Source of the DNA: a bacterium
Lineage (GTDB): Bacteria > Zixibacteria > MSB-5A5 > GN15 > FEB-12
Length of the DNA stretch: 64,000 nt
Assembly: GCA_016708025.1 (NCBI GenBank)
Contig: JADJGQ010000003.1
Coordinates: 434,001-498,000, forward strand
Reading direction: 5' to 3'
In this document: positions 55,057 to 63,287 of the stretch, piece by piece
Layout: every line of letters starts with the position of its first letter
Position numbering within the stretch: position 1 is the stretch's first letter
Notes under the pieces: model-generated
What the model saw: the letters and a program-made list of their open reading frames with translations, nothing else
The model's database searches: none
What the model was told of the DNA's origin: nothing
Program-made: the position numbers and the translations under genes

Positions 55057-55593
55057 TCAATTTTTCTTCTTTGTTGCTTTGCCTGTCGCCTCACTGCAGT
55101 GATGGCAGATCCCCCGCAATTCGATACGCGTCTCCTGCACCCTTCCTATCATTTGCGCTGCAGCCGGAGTTCGCAGTGCTCTGTACTCACGACTTTGGAA
55201 ATCGTAGACAGTTTCGCACTGGATGCAGACAAAGTGATGGTGCGGACCGAGATTGGCATCGAAACGGATCCGATCTGGTGATGAATCAACGGTATGTAGC
55301 AGGTGCAGATCCCGGAGGAGCCGGACCGCCCGATAGACCGTATCGAGTGAAACTCGCGGAATACGCTTCTGTACTCCCTTGTAGATAGTCTCTACATCGG
55401 GATGAAGTTCGCTTGAGGCGACCGCGCGAAAGACTTCTTCGCGAGCGCGCGTCACTTTGACCTGATGCCGATCGCAGATATCGTAGAAGTGATCGATCCG
55501 CTGCGCTATTTCTTGCCCGTTTTTCAGTGCCGTCTCCAAATAAGAATCATTACTACCACATGGATAGTACCATCTATAATCGAAATCGGCCAA
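55057..55593 (-). CDS. Fur/PerR-family transcriptional regulator
   Basis: The protein has the winged-helix DNA-binding half (KVTRAREEVFRAVASS, VSLDTVYRAVRLL), the histidine-rich regulatory region GPHHHFVC and two CxxC pairs (CIQC, CHHC) for structural zinc, as in PerR and Fur. Its place upstream of a peroxiredoxin favours a PerR-like peroxide sensor. The start is uncertain: TTG at 55593 gives 178 residues, while a second in-frame TTG at 55539 gives about 160, closer to the family norm, and leaves a TAATGATT core (within 55540-55560) as a possible operator in the leader. Neither has a good ribosome-binding site. Confidence 0.88.
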   Translation of the reverse strand: MADFDYRWYYPCGSNDSYLETALKNGQEIAQRIDHFYDICDRHQVKVTRAREEVFRAVASSELHPDVETIYKGVQKRIPRVSLDTVYRAVRLLRDLHLLHTVDSSPDRIRFDANLGPHHHFVCIQCETVYDFQSREYRALRTPAAAQMIGRVQETRIELRGICHHCSEATGKATKKKN

Positions 55594-55627
55594 TAGAAGT
55601 TCAAACTATTTCAGAAAAAACGCACCT

Positions 55628-55652
55628 TTGTATACCAAAGAGTACACAATGA
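55628..55652 (-). promoter_or_regulatory. Shared promoter/operator element upstream of the PerR-like gene
   Basis: Plus-strand GTATACCAAAGAGTAC (55630-55645) lies inside an imperfect inverted repeat (TTGTATAC...GTACACAA, seven of eight arm bases pair). It is 35 bases from the 55593 start and matches the element at 54312-54327 in 14 of 16 bases. Confidence 0.45.
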
Positions 55653-55698
55653 CGGGTTAAATATCGGATGAAGTTAGTCGGACTAAAACAAAGTAAGA

Positions 55699-56658
55699 CT
55701 AACGGGTGTCGGCGCGTAGCTGCGCGACAGTCGCCTTGATCCCGTCGTAGTATGATGTGAATCGAAGAGCAGGGAGTGCGTTGCGCAATCTGCTGCCATC
55801 CAGAATGACCGGCTGCTCCTGCAAATAAGCCATCTCTTTCAACTCCCGTAGTAGCGGCGAGAAAAGCCCCAACACCGTCAACATGGTTTTGCCGACCGCC
55901 ATATACTTTGGTTTATCCATTCCAAATTCAGCGTAGACTTTCTGCGCGAATTCGTGTACGGAGATGGTCTCATCTGATGCGACATTATAAGAAACGCCAA
56001 ATAGCTCCGGTTGATCGATCAACCCGGTTATGACTGCACCAATATCCGGGGTATAGAAGAACTGATGCGGAGTCTCAACCGGTGCAAAGACATTGGCCGT
56101 CTTTCTTTTGGCTGCCGCGCTGAAGACCTGCCAGGCCAGGGAGTTCTCCGCGTCGAAACCGTAGAAATCGGGTAGTCGCAGTGAGAGTACCGACAGCCCA
56201 TTCTGCCCGTGCGATGCCAGCGCGATATCCTCCTGCTGTTTCCGATACTCTCCCTTAACTGAACAGGGGATTCGAAGATGATCTTCGGTCACCTTTTCAG
56301 ACTGCGGCAATCCGTAGGGATAGACATTGGTGATCAGGATCAACTTCTTCAGCCCGACCTGTCGCGCCGCTTCGAGACAGACATGCATCATCGGTGGATA
56401 CTGCGCAAAATCCTTCTTTGTATATGGAAGGCCTATCGCGTAGATCGCCGTGTCGACTTCTGCAAGCGCGGAACGACATCCTTCTATCGTCGTCAGATCC
56501 GCGGTCTGGATCTCAACCGACTGACCCGCAAATGCGCGCGTCAACTTCTCCCGGCTTCGACCGACCACGCGAACAGCGAGTCCTTGTTTGAGAATTTCCG
56601 GGGTCGCTCCCTTGCCGATCGCGCCCGCCGCACCAAGGATGGCTACTTTTTTCTGCAT
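55699..56658 (-). CDS. NAD(P)-binding SDR/epimerase-like protein
   Basis: The 319-residue Rossmann protein begins QKKVAILGAAGAIGKG, a GxxGxxG dinucleotide motif, followed by VRVVGRSREKL (NADP-type basic residues), IQTADLTT and the TDP-like VDTAIYAIGLPYTKKD. These features fit atypical or extended SDRs and NmrA-like epimerases. The YxxxK catalytic pair is not clear, so the substrate and even redox activity are uncertain. The ATG at 56658 was chosen because a good promoter-like sequence overlaps the twelve-codon upstream extension that starts at 56694. The gene is monocistronic. Confidence 0.8.
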   Translation of the reverse strand: MQKKVAILGAAGAIGKGATPEILKQGLAVRVVGRSREKLTRAFAGQSVEIQTADLTTIEGCRSALAEVDTAIYAIGLPYTKKDFAQYPPMMHVCLEAARQVGLKKLILITNVYPYGLPQSEKVTEDHLRIPCSVKGEYRKQQEDIALASHGQNGLSVLSLRLPDFYGFDAENSLAWQVFSAAAKRKTANVFAPVETPHQFFYTPDIGAVITGLIDQPELFGVSYNVASDETISVHEFAQKVYAEFGMDKPKYMAVGKTMLTVLGLFSPLLRELKEMAYLQEQPVILDGSRLRNALPALRFTSYYDGIKATVAQLRADTR

Positions 56659-56665
56659 ATGCGGG

Positions 56666-56694
56666 AGTATACAAAGGCTGATTTTCGCTGTCAT
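56666..56694 (-). promoter_or_regulatory. Sigma70-type promoter of the SDR gene, possible leaderless transcript
   Basis: On the minus strand, ATGACA (56694-56689) and TATACT (56671-56666) are separated by 17 bases, each five of six to consensus. Transcription would start at or within a few bases of the ATG at 56658. The GTATAC core also occurs in the dsrC and PerR-like elements. Confidence 0.45.
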
Positions 56695-56784
56695 CAGTTT
56701 TTGATCGAATTGTCAGTGAAATTGGCTGGCCGATCCAACCTGTCCTCTTTAACTTGAGCAGAAGCCGCGACTAGAGAAAGCAGG

Positions 56785-57268
56785 ATGAACTTCAAGATGA
56801 ATGAACACGCAGATGCCTTCTGGAGAGAATTTCTGGCAACTCTCCCCCCGGACCATCACGCCCACTCGCGTCCGATCCCGGTCGCCGAAGGATTCGGTGA
56901 CAATCCGGAACTTGCCGAAGAACTTGGGCAGTTGATCCATCAGGGGATCAAGACCGCCACCTGTGCCTCCCTGTGGGAACACGAATTGGAGGGATTGCCG
57001 ATCCCCCAGGCGGGCCAGTACGAGATAGTCCTGGATGGTCAGAACCGGCCGCTCGCGGTCTACCTCCTGACTGAGGTGACAATCCGCCCCTTTTGACGAA
57101 GTGGATGCTTCCTTTGCATTTGAGGAAGGCGAGGGGGACCGTTCATTAGAGACTTGGCGCGAAGGGCACTGGCGGTTCTTTGGCCGCATCCTTAAGCCGC
57201 TTGGCCTCGAGGCTGACCCCAAAATGCCACTGATCTGCCAACGATTCCAAGTCGTCCATAAACGATAA
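56785..57268 (+). pseudogene. ASCH domain protein gene with frameshift
   Basis: The first frame (56785-57096) encodes the N-terminal two thirds of an ASCH domain (FWREFLATLP, IKTATCASLWEHE, GQYEIVLDGQNRPLAVYLLTEVTIRPF) and stops at TGA right after a CCCCTTTT run at 57087-57094. Dropping one T lets the frame continue FDEVDASFAFEEGEGD, LETWREGHWRFF and on to a stop at 57268, exactly the sequence expected after IRPF in full-length ASCH proteins. The restored length is about 160 residues. ASCH proteins are RNA-binding or amidohydrolase-like; function here is unknown. Either a sequencing or assembly error or a real single-base insertion is responsible. Confidence 0.85.
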
Positions 57269-57523
57269 AATCGGTCTATTAGTCACCCGGACAGATCAAT
57301 CCACTGTTTTTGGGGGCGGCTCCGGCCGCCCAACAGATTTCGCTGCTTCGGATGCAACATTTTGTTTCCCGGCTCGTCATTGCTAGTGAGATACCTGAAG
57401 ACTCATTACGTTTGGCCGGCGCCCCTCTTTTTCAAGGTGGGGCAGGACCTCCCGGCCCGACTTGCACCGAAACAGATTCATAGGCAGTCGATCATGTACG
57501 CTTGATTGACCAGGAGTGGCATC

Positions 57524-58048
57524 ATGCGATCGATCTATGCCTTGCGGGGAACTTCCCTGGCTGGTCTGCTCATTATTGCGCTGTTCTCATCATCCCCTTC
57601 AATGGCAACATCTCTCACCGCGACAAGTTTCTCGCCGGAATTGGCGCTGAAATCCGCCACCGCTGAGATCAAAGTCGATGGCCGCATCAGTGATAGCGGA
57701 TGGCAGCATGCCTCAGTGATCGATCAATTTGTGGAGATCCGACCGGGGAACAATACCGCACCCGCAGTCGAGACCAAAGTATGGGCGACCTATGATGACC
57801 ATGGCATCTATGTTGCGTTTCTCTGCAAAGATGATCCCAACAGCATTCGCTCCACTCTCTGCCAGCGCGACCAGACGACCAGCGACGACATGGTGATGAT
57901 CGCCCTCGACACCTACGGCAACGGGACCTGGGCCTACGAACTGATGGTTAACCCGCACGGGGTCCAGCGCGATCAACTCTGGTCGGTCTCTGCGCAGACC
58001 GATATCGGTTTCGATCTTGGTCTGGGAGTCCGCCGCTATGCGAACTGA
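57524..58048 (+). CDS. CBM9/DUF5916 outer-membrane protein, N-terminal fragment
   Basis: The ATG at 57524 has GGAG seven bases upstream. A signal peptide (LAGLLIIALFSSSPSMA) is followed by a CBM9/DOMON-like domain with KVDGRISDSGWQHA, WATYDDHGIYVAFLCKDD and WAYELMVNPHGVQRD. The frame ends at 58048 in meaningless sequence (LGLGVRRYAN). The expected continuation, VWESAAMRTDSGYQVEIAIPF, is found one frame over beginning at 58017, so this is the front part of a larger protein broken by one extra base (a T in CTTGG at about 58016-58020). Alone it would be a truncated secreted beta-sandwich. Confidence 0.85.
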   Translation: MRSIYALRGTSLAGLLIIALFSSSPSMATSLTATSFSPELALKSATAEIKVDGRISDSGWQHASVIDQFVEIRPGNNTAPAVETKVWATYDDHGIYVAFLCKDDPNSIRSTLCQRDQTTSDDMVMIALDTYGNGTWAYELMVNPHGVQRDQLWSVSAQTDIGFDLGLGVRRYAN

Positions 58049-59807
58049 TTCCGGCTATCAGGTGGAGATAGCGATCCCGTTTGCCAGCCTGCGCTTCCCC
58101 GACAGCGATCAACAATCCTGGCGGATCGACTTCCGCCGCGTTCGCCCCCGCGACACGTACATGCAGTACGCCTGGTCGGCGGTCGATCGCAATCAGCAAT
58201 GCTATCCTTGCCAGTTCGGGACGATCAGCGGAATCGAAAATGTCAATCCCGGTCGTGGGATCGAATTGCTTCCGGCGTTTGTTGGATATCGCACCGGCGA
58301 GCGTCTCTCAAGCGAATCTTTTCAGGAGCATGACCCCAAGGGCTCAATGTCACTGACCGGTAAGTATACCACCACATCGGATATCACGATTGAGGCCGCG
58401 ATCAATCCCGACTTCAGCCAGATCGAATCGGATGCCGGTCAGATCGATGTCAATTCAACTGTCGCCCTGCTCTACCCGGAGCGACGTCCCTTCTTTAATG
58501 AAGGGAGTGACATCTTCCAGACGCTCTTTAATTCATTCTATACACGCACAGTCGCCGATCCATCGTTTGCGGCCAAGATCACCGGTCGGCTACCCAAAAC
58601 TCGCTTTGGACTTCTGAGCGCTGTCGATGAAAACTCTCCGTATCTCATTCCTGTCGGTGAATTCAGCCTGCCCACTTTGAACAGCGGTCGAAGCTATGTT
58701 AATGTGCTCCGTGGCACACAGACTTTGGGGAGTGGCTCTCAGATAGGGCTGATGCTGACTGACCGGCGATTCCGCCACGATGGCTCCGGCAATATCCTTT
58801 CAGGTGACTATGTCCTTCGCCTTGGGCAGAAGTATGTTATCGATGGTCAGTACCTGATGAGCCACACGGCCGAAATGAATGAACCGACACTGACTGAGCG
58901 CTTCAACGGCATTACCTTCGATCATGGGAAATATACGGTCGATTTCGATGGCGAGTCATATTGGGGGACCGCATTCATACAGCGGATTGGACGTTACTCC
59001 GAGCACTGGAATCTGACGCTCGACTACAATCAGGTCAGTCCCAGCTATCGCACTCACACCGGGTACGACCCCGTTAATGACCATCGAAGCAGCTCCATCT
59101 ATGGTTCGGTGACAGCCCGTCCCAAGGGCGGGATCATTGAGACTTTTCAGCCCGGGGGATTTGTCTTTCGACGGTTCAACTTTGACGGCGACCGCCTGAA
59201 TGAAACCAATGCCCTCAATTGCTTCGTGGGATTCCGGTTCGCGCAGTCCTCGATCTTCATGGCTTACCGCGACATATTTGAGTCTTTTGCCGGATACGAC
59301 ATTGACGGTCTGTATACGCTGGTTGGACAGTTCTCCGCCCGACCGCATAGTCGTCTATCGACCTCGGTGGAGGTTTACTCCGGCACTGCCGTGACTCACT
59401 TCCTGCCCGTTCCGGAAAAGGCGAACGAATTGACGGCCGTGCTCGGCCTCAATTTCAAACCGATCGACCGGCTGACGATTGAATCAAACACAACCTATTA
59501 CTCGATCTCCGATCGCGCAGCCGACACGGCATACTTTGATGGATATATCTCACGAGCGCGTATTCAGTATCAGTTCGCCAAAGAGTTGTCGATCCGACTG
59601 GTGGCTCAGTATGACGACTTTGGCCGGGTTTGGTCGGTCGATCCGCTGCTGACCTACCGTCTCAGTCCATTCTCAGTTTTTTATGCCGGTTCAACGATGG
59701 ACTATCAGGATTGGCCGGATCTCCCCAACGATCCGAATAGCCCCAGCGCATGGCGGCTGGCGCAGCGTCAATTTTTCCTGAAACTGCAGTATCTGTTTCA
59801 GGTCTAG
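58017..59807 (+). CDS. CBM9/DUF5916 outer-membrane protein, C-terminal fragment
   Basis: This 596-codon frame continues the 57524 gene after the frameshift. It begins VWESAAMRTD and holds the end of the CBM9-like domain (IPFASLRFPDSDQQSWRIDF), then the DUF5916 region (INPDFSQIESDAGQIDVNST, YPERRPFFNEGSDIF) and a long run of barrel-like strands to the end (FFLKLQYLFQV). In homologues these parts form one protein of about 750 residues, thought to be an outer-membrane protein associated with polymer binding or uptake. It has no signal peptide or plausible start of its own, so the fragment is unlikely to be made independently. Confidence 0.85.
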   Translation: MVWESAAMRTDSGYQVEIAIPFASLRFPDSDQQSWRIDFRRVRPRDTYMQYAWSAVDRNQQCYPCQFGTISGIENVNPGRGIELLPAFVGYRTGERLSSESFQEHDPKGSMSLTGKYTTTSDITIEAAINPDFSQIESDAGQIDVNSTVALLYPERRPFFNEGSDIFQTLFNSFYTRTVADPSFAAKITGRLPKTRFGLLSAVDENSPYLIPVGEFSLPTLNSGRSYVNVLRGTQTLGSGSQIGLMLTDRRFRHDGSGNILSGDYVLRLGQKYVIDGQYLMSHTAEMNEPTLTERFNGITFDHGKYTVDFDGESYWGTAFIQRIGRYSEHWNLTLDYNQVSPSYRTHTGYDPVNDHRSSSIYGSVTARPKGGIIETFQPGGFVFRRFNFDGDRLNETNALNCFVGFRFAQSSIFMAYRDIFESFAGYDIDGLYTLVGQFSARPHSRLSTSVEVYSGTAVTHFLPVPEKANELTAVLGLNFKPIDRLTIESNTTYYSISDRAADTAYFDGYISRARIQYQFAKELSIRLVAQYDDFGRVWSVDPLLTYRLSPFSVFYAGSTMDYQDWPDLPNDPNSPSAWRLAQRQFFLKLQYLFQV

Positions 59808-59909
59808 CGTATTCTCCCACCCTCCGCCGCCCGTCAGCCCGATGGTGTAACCCACCTCGGGACCGGGCGGCGGACTCCAATTAAACCTTCTCGTCGCCCT
59901 TCTTTTGGG

Positions 59910-59953
59910 CGAATCCTCCGCAATAGTCGGACTATTGACGAATCCTCCACAAT
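59910..59953. promoter_or_regulatory. Palindrome flanked by direct repeats (candidate operator)
   Basis: A perfect eight-base inverted repeat CAATAGTC-G-GACTATTG (59921-59937) is bracketed by direct repeats CGAATCCTCCGCAAT (59910-59924) and CGAATCCTCCACAAT (59939-59953). A weak promoter (TTGACT at 59965) follows toward the porin gene at 60025. The arrangement suggests a regulator-binding region, not a terminator, because there is no T-run. Confidence 0.45.
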
Positions 59954-60024
59954 CATGGTTCATCTTGACTCTGTTCGGTAATTGCCTGATATTGTCGCTT
60001 CAGGTAACGTAGGGACATTTTGCT

Positions 60025-61338
60025 ATGAACAGACATCTTGCATTTTTCTTGCTCTTGTTTCTGGTGATCTCTTCAAGTCTTGTCGAGGCCGCAGATTCAA
60101 CCTCAATAGTAAAGGTCGGCGTCACGCTCCGCAGTCGTATCGAAACGACTGATTATGCCACCAATCTTGGTTTCAATACCTCGCACTTTCCGATTTCCGG
60201 GACAAGTTACTATCGTCAACGTACTGGCCTGATGGTCCAAGTCATGCCAATTCCGAAGTACGAGTTGGGGATCAGGCTGACCAATGAATTCCGGCGCTAC
60301 TTTGCCCCTACCGGCACAAAACGTACTTATGATGAAGTGGTCTTTGACCAGTTGTATGTCAAAGGAGACAGCATTGGTGGACTGCCGCTAGCTGCAACTA
60401 TCGGCCGCCAGAACATTACGCTTGGCGAAGGGTTCTTGTTCGCAGAGGGTGGTCCTCTCGATGGTTCTCGCACGGCCTATTTCAACGCGGTCAATCTGGC
60501 CTGGCAATTTTCTGCAAAGAGCACTATGCGTGTGATTTTCGCCAATCAGCAGAAAGATGATGACATCCTTCCGGTGATCCATGACCAGCACAAGGGACTC
60601 ACAGAGGGAGATGAAAAGTCCGCACTAGTCTATTTCAATACTTCGCTCGGCACTATCAAGCTCGAGCCATATCTGATGCAGATGGAGCGTAATGCATCGA
60701 GCAAGCTCCCCCATGCCGGAATTGGATGCATCGGCCTTCGCGCCCAGGCACCAATCACGCCGCAGATCACGATCACGGGTGAACTGGCCAAACAGTTCGG
60801 TGATTGGGGAGATCAGGATCACACAGCACTGGGTGGCTACGGCTATTTCGAGTGCAAAACCAACTGGCCACTCTATTTCCCATCGATTTTTACTGTGGGA
60901 GGCGTTTACCTCACCGGCGATGACGAGTCGACCGCAAAACATGAAGGATGGGATCCGCTCTTTGGCCGCTGGCCGAAGTGGTCCGAGTCGTATGTCTATA
61001 CACTCACCAATGAGACGGGTGTTGCCTACTGGAGCAATTTTGCTTCATTGTTTCTGAAAACCTCCGCCCCGATCGGATCCGATCTGATCGCCACGATGGA
61101 GTACCATTACCTCATGGCGGACGAATGTCCAACGCAAGCGATGCGTTGGAGTTACTCAGTCTTCGCCGATGCGGTTGGCACCTCTCGCGGGGACCTGACT
61201 ATTATGAAACTGAGTTACCGGATCAAGCCACGCCTGACAGGGCACATCTTGTATGAGCATTTTGACCCGGAATCATTTTATGCAGACTTCGCCAAGTCTT
61301 CCTCCTGGATGCGGATGGAAGTGATGTTGACTTTCTAA
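60025..61338 (+). CDS. Porin-like outer-membrane protein (alginate-export-like)
   Basis: The 437-residue protein has a signal peptide (LAFFLLLFLVISSSLVEA), then a barrel with motifs of the Alginate_exp/AlgE-like group: LRSRIETTDY, YRQRTGLMVQ, VFDQLYVKGD, ATIGRQNITLGEGFLF and a C-terminal aromatic strand (WMRMEVMLTF). The RQ-x-GEGFLF motif in the strand after the LPL segment is characteristic of this group. It probably allows passage of an anionic or sugar solute. It is followed after 16 bases by a sodium:solute symporter gene, suggesting that both handle the same compound across the two membranes. Confidence 0.75.
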   Translation: MNRHLAFFLLLFLVISSSLVEAADSTSIVKVGVTLRSRIETTDYATNLGFNTSHFPISGTSYYRQRTGLMVQVMPIPKYELGIRLTNEFRRYFAPTGTKRTYDEVVFDQLYVKGDSIGGLPLAATIGRQNITLGEGFLFAEGGPLDGSRTAYFNAVNLAWQFSAKSTMRVIFANQQKDDDILPVIHDQHKGLTEGDEKSALVYFNTSLGTIKLEPYLMQMERNASSKLPHAGIGCIGLRAQAPITPQITITGELAKQFGDWGDQDHTALGGYGYFECKTNWPLYFPSIFTVGGVYLTGDDESTAKHEGWDPLFGRWPKWSESYVYTLTNETGVAYWSNFASLFLKTSAPIGSDLIATMEYHYLMADECPTQAMRWSYSVFADAVGTSRGDLTIMKLSYRIKPRLTGHILYEHFDPESFYADFAKSSSWMRMEVMLTF

Positions 61339-61354
61339 CGTCTGGATATCGACT

Positions 61355-62755
61355 ATGCTCGCAAAACTGATCATAATTTCGCTCTTTGGCCTGATGATCA
61401 TTGTTATCGGGATCATCGGGATGCGACGGACCAAGACATTTTCGGATTATTTTCTCGGCGGCGGGACGATCGGACCATTCATGACCGCATTCACCTACGG
61501 CGCGGCTTACTTCTCGGCGGTGCTGTTCATCGGTTTTGCCGGAAAGGTTGGCTGGGATTTCGGCCTCTCCGGTCTTTGGGTCGGAATCGGCAACGCCGTT
61601 GTCGGAGTACTAGGCGTCTGGTGGATCATGGGATGGCGAATCAAACAGATGTCAACCACGTATGGTGTCGACACGATGCCGGAATTCTTCGAAAAGCGGT
61701 TCCACAGCCCGGCGTTGAAACTGTACAGTTCGATTGCCATTTTTGTTTTCTTTGTCCCGTATTCAGCCGCGGTCTTTATTGGACTGACCTACCTCTTTCA
61801 AGTGAATTTCGGCATAGACTTCGGCCTGGCTCTTCTCTTCATGGGGATCTTCACTGCGCTCTACCTGGTCATGGGCGGATATAAGTCGATGACTATGATC
61901 GACGTCATTTTTGGGATCATCATGGCTATCGGTACGGTTGTACTCCTGGCGACAACACTGGATAAGACCGGCGGGTTCAGTATGCTCAAGACCGATCTGA
62001 GCGCAATACATCCAAAACTGATCGACCCGGTTGGCCCTCCCGGACTCTGGCCGCTCTTTTCGCTCGTCTTCCTGACTTCAGTGGCGCCGTTCGCCATGCC
62101 GCAATTGGTGCAGAAGTTTTATGCGATCAAAGATCAACGCTCGATCCATATCGGGATGGTAGCGTCAACGCTGTTTGCGCTCTTGATCGGCGGCGTTGCT
62201 TATTTTTCCGGCGCAACCTGCCGCGTGTTGATGTCTCCGGAATCTTCTCCCTCTGCATTCAGTAACGGCAAACCTATCTTCGATGCACTCATGCCCGAGC
62301 TGCTGGCCAATATCATTCCGCAGTCGCTCTCTATTCTGATGTTGCTGTTGATCCTGTCGGCCTCTATGTCCACGCTGGCGGCACTGGTTCTGATCTCCAG
62401 TTCATCGGTCGCCAAGGATGTCTATGCCGGCTTCATTAATAAGAAGGTTACCGATAGACAACTGACCATGCTGATGCGAATCTGTTCTGCCGTCTTCGTA
62501 TTGCTTTCGGTGGTCCTGGCCTACTTCAAGCCAGCATCCATCGTGGCTATTCTGGGAATTTCGTGGGGAGCGATAGGCTCGGCGTTTTTGGGACCGTTCG
62601 TTTGGGGTCTTCTCTGGAAACGGACCTCCAAACTGGCGGCGATCACATCATCGGTGGTCAGCCTGGCGCTCTGCGTCGGGCTGTATATTAGTGGGACCCC
62701 TCACCGCAGGCAGGGACGATCGGAATGCTCGCCTCCCTTATCTCTGCTCCGTTGA
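61355..62755 (+). CDS. Sodium:solute symporter, 3' end frameshifted
   Basis: An SSS/SLC5-family transporter with about 12-13 membrane helices in the 466 encoded residues. Family landmarks include DYFLGGGTIGPFMTAFTYGA, the early FIGFAGKVGWDFG stretch, ATTLDKTGGF, SVAPFAMPQLVQKFYAIKD and SMSTLAALVLISSSSVAKD. The last residues in this frame (TPHRRQGRSECSPP) are hydrophilic nonsense. Adding one C to the CCCC run at 62695-62698 restores SGTPSPQAGTIGMLASLISAP, the expected last helix, and the stop would be at 62805. Substrate is not determined; organic acids, sugars and amino acids are all transported by this family. The partner porin lies upstream. Confidence 0.88.
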   Translation: MLAKLIIISLFGLMIIVIGIIGMRRTKTFSDYFLGGGTIGPFMTAFTYGAAYFSAVLFIGFAGKVGWDFGLSGLWVGIGNAVVGVLGVWWIMGWRIKQMSTTYGVDTMPEFFEKRFHSPALKLYSSIAIFVFFVPYSAAVFIGLTYLFQVNFGIDFGLALLFMGIFTALYLVMGGYKSMTMIDVIFGIIMAIGTVVLLATTLDKTGGFSMLKTDLSAIHPKLIDPVGPPGLWPLFSLVFLTSVAPFAMPQLVQKFYAIKDQRSIHIGMVASTLFALLIGGVAYFSGATCRVLMSPESSPSAFSNGKPIFDALMPELLANIIPQSLSILMLLLILSASMSTLAALVLISSSSVAKDVYAGFINKKVTDRQLTMLMRICSAVFVLLSVVLAYFKPASIVAILGISWGAIGSAFLGPFVWGLLWKRTSKLAAITSSVVSLALCVGLYISGTPHRRQGRSECSPPLSLLR

Positions 62756-62869
62756 TCAGCCTGGTTCTGCCCGACCGGCAGGCTGCGTCCGCGCAGAACC
62801 GATAGCGCGGTTCACTCCTCTGCTACTCTATACTATAATAGAGGAGCGGTCCAGAAAACCGGACTACTG

Positions 62870-63214
62870 TCAGTCCTTTTCTTCGGCGTAGCCGCTGAGC
62901 ACCCGATTGACGTGGGAGCAAACATTGTCACACAACGAAAAGACCCTCGGATTGGCAATAGAATAGAGGACGAAAGACCCCTGTTTCGTCTTTTTGACCA
63001 TACCGGCGCGGGCAAGGATCCCGAGGTGACGGGAGATATTCGGCTGGGTCCAGTCGAACAGCGCGACCAGATCCTGTACCGATTTTTCCCCGGACTTCAA
63101 GGCCCGCAGGAGTTTAAGCCGGGTCGGGTCGGACAATGCCTGGAAGCATCCGGCGACCAGTTCGAGCATTTGCTCGGGCATCTGCGAAAAATCTGTTGCT
63201 TTTTTTGTTGGCAC
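62870..63214 (-). CDS. ArsR-family transcriptional repressor
   Basis: The 114-residue winged-helix protein contains LVAGCFQALSDPTRLKLLRAL, the recognition helix region WTQPNISRHLGILARAGMV and the beta-wing KKTKQGSFVLYS. The C-terminal CDNVCSHVN supplies two cysteines and a histidine that could bind metal. The start is GTG at 63214 with no Shine-Dalgarno; a nearby ATG (63216) is out of frame. It is divergent from the efflux adaptor gene at 63288 and probably represses it, releasing in response to a metal or other thiol-reactive signal. Confidence 0.88.
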   Translation of the reverse strand: MPTKKATDFSQMPEQMLELVAGCFQALSDPTRLKLLRALKSGEKSVQDLVALFDWTQPNISRHLGILARAGMVKKTKQGSFVLYSIANPRVFSLCDNVCSHVNRVLSGYAEEKD

Positions 63215-63287
63215 ATTTATATATAACTATATGTTTATCTGTTTGTCAAGAGCCGACAAAAAAAAAGTTGACCATAAAGGAAGAGGT
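63215..63287. promoter_or_regulatory. Divergent promoter/operator region of arsR and efflux genes
   Basis: The 73-base gap is strongly AT-rich and includes the short inverted repeat ATATA-AC-TATAT around 63221-63232, similar in composition to SmtB/ArsR 12-2-12 operators, although the longer arms are imperfect. Promoters for both genes must lie here. Confidence 0.45.

Noticed and set aside
55057..55094. N-terminal extension of the peroxiredoxin up to 55094
   Set aside because: The extension overlaps the regulator gene and is basic and low-complexity; the ATG at 55025 has a strong ribosome-binding site.
57314..57331. GGGCGGC-TCCG-GCCGCCC hairpin next to a T-run
   Set aside because: The T-run lies on the wrong side of the stem for either strand, so it is not an intrinsic terminator; no other role can be supported.
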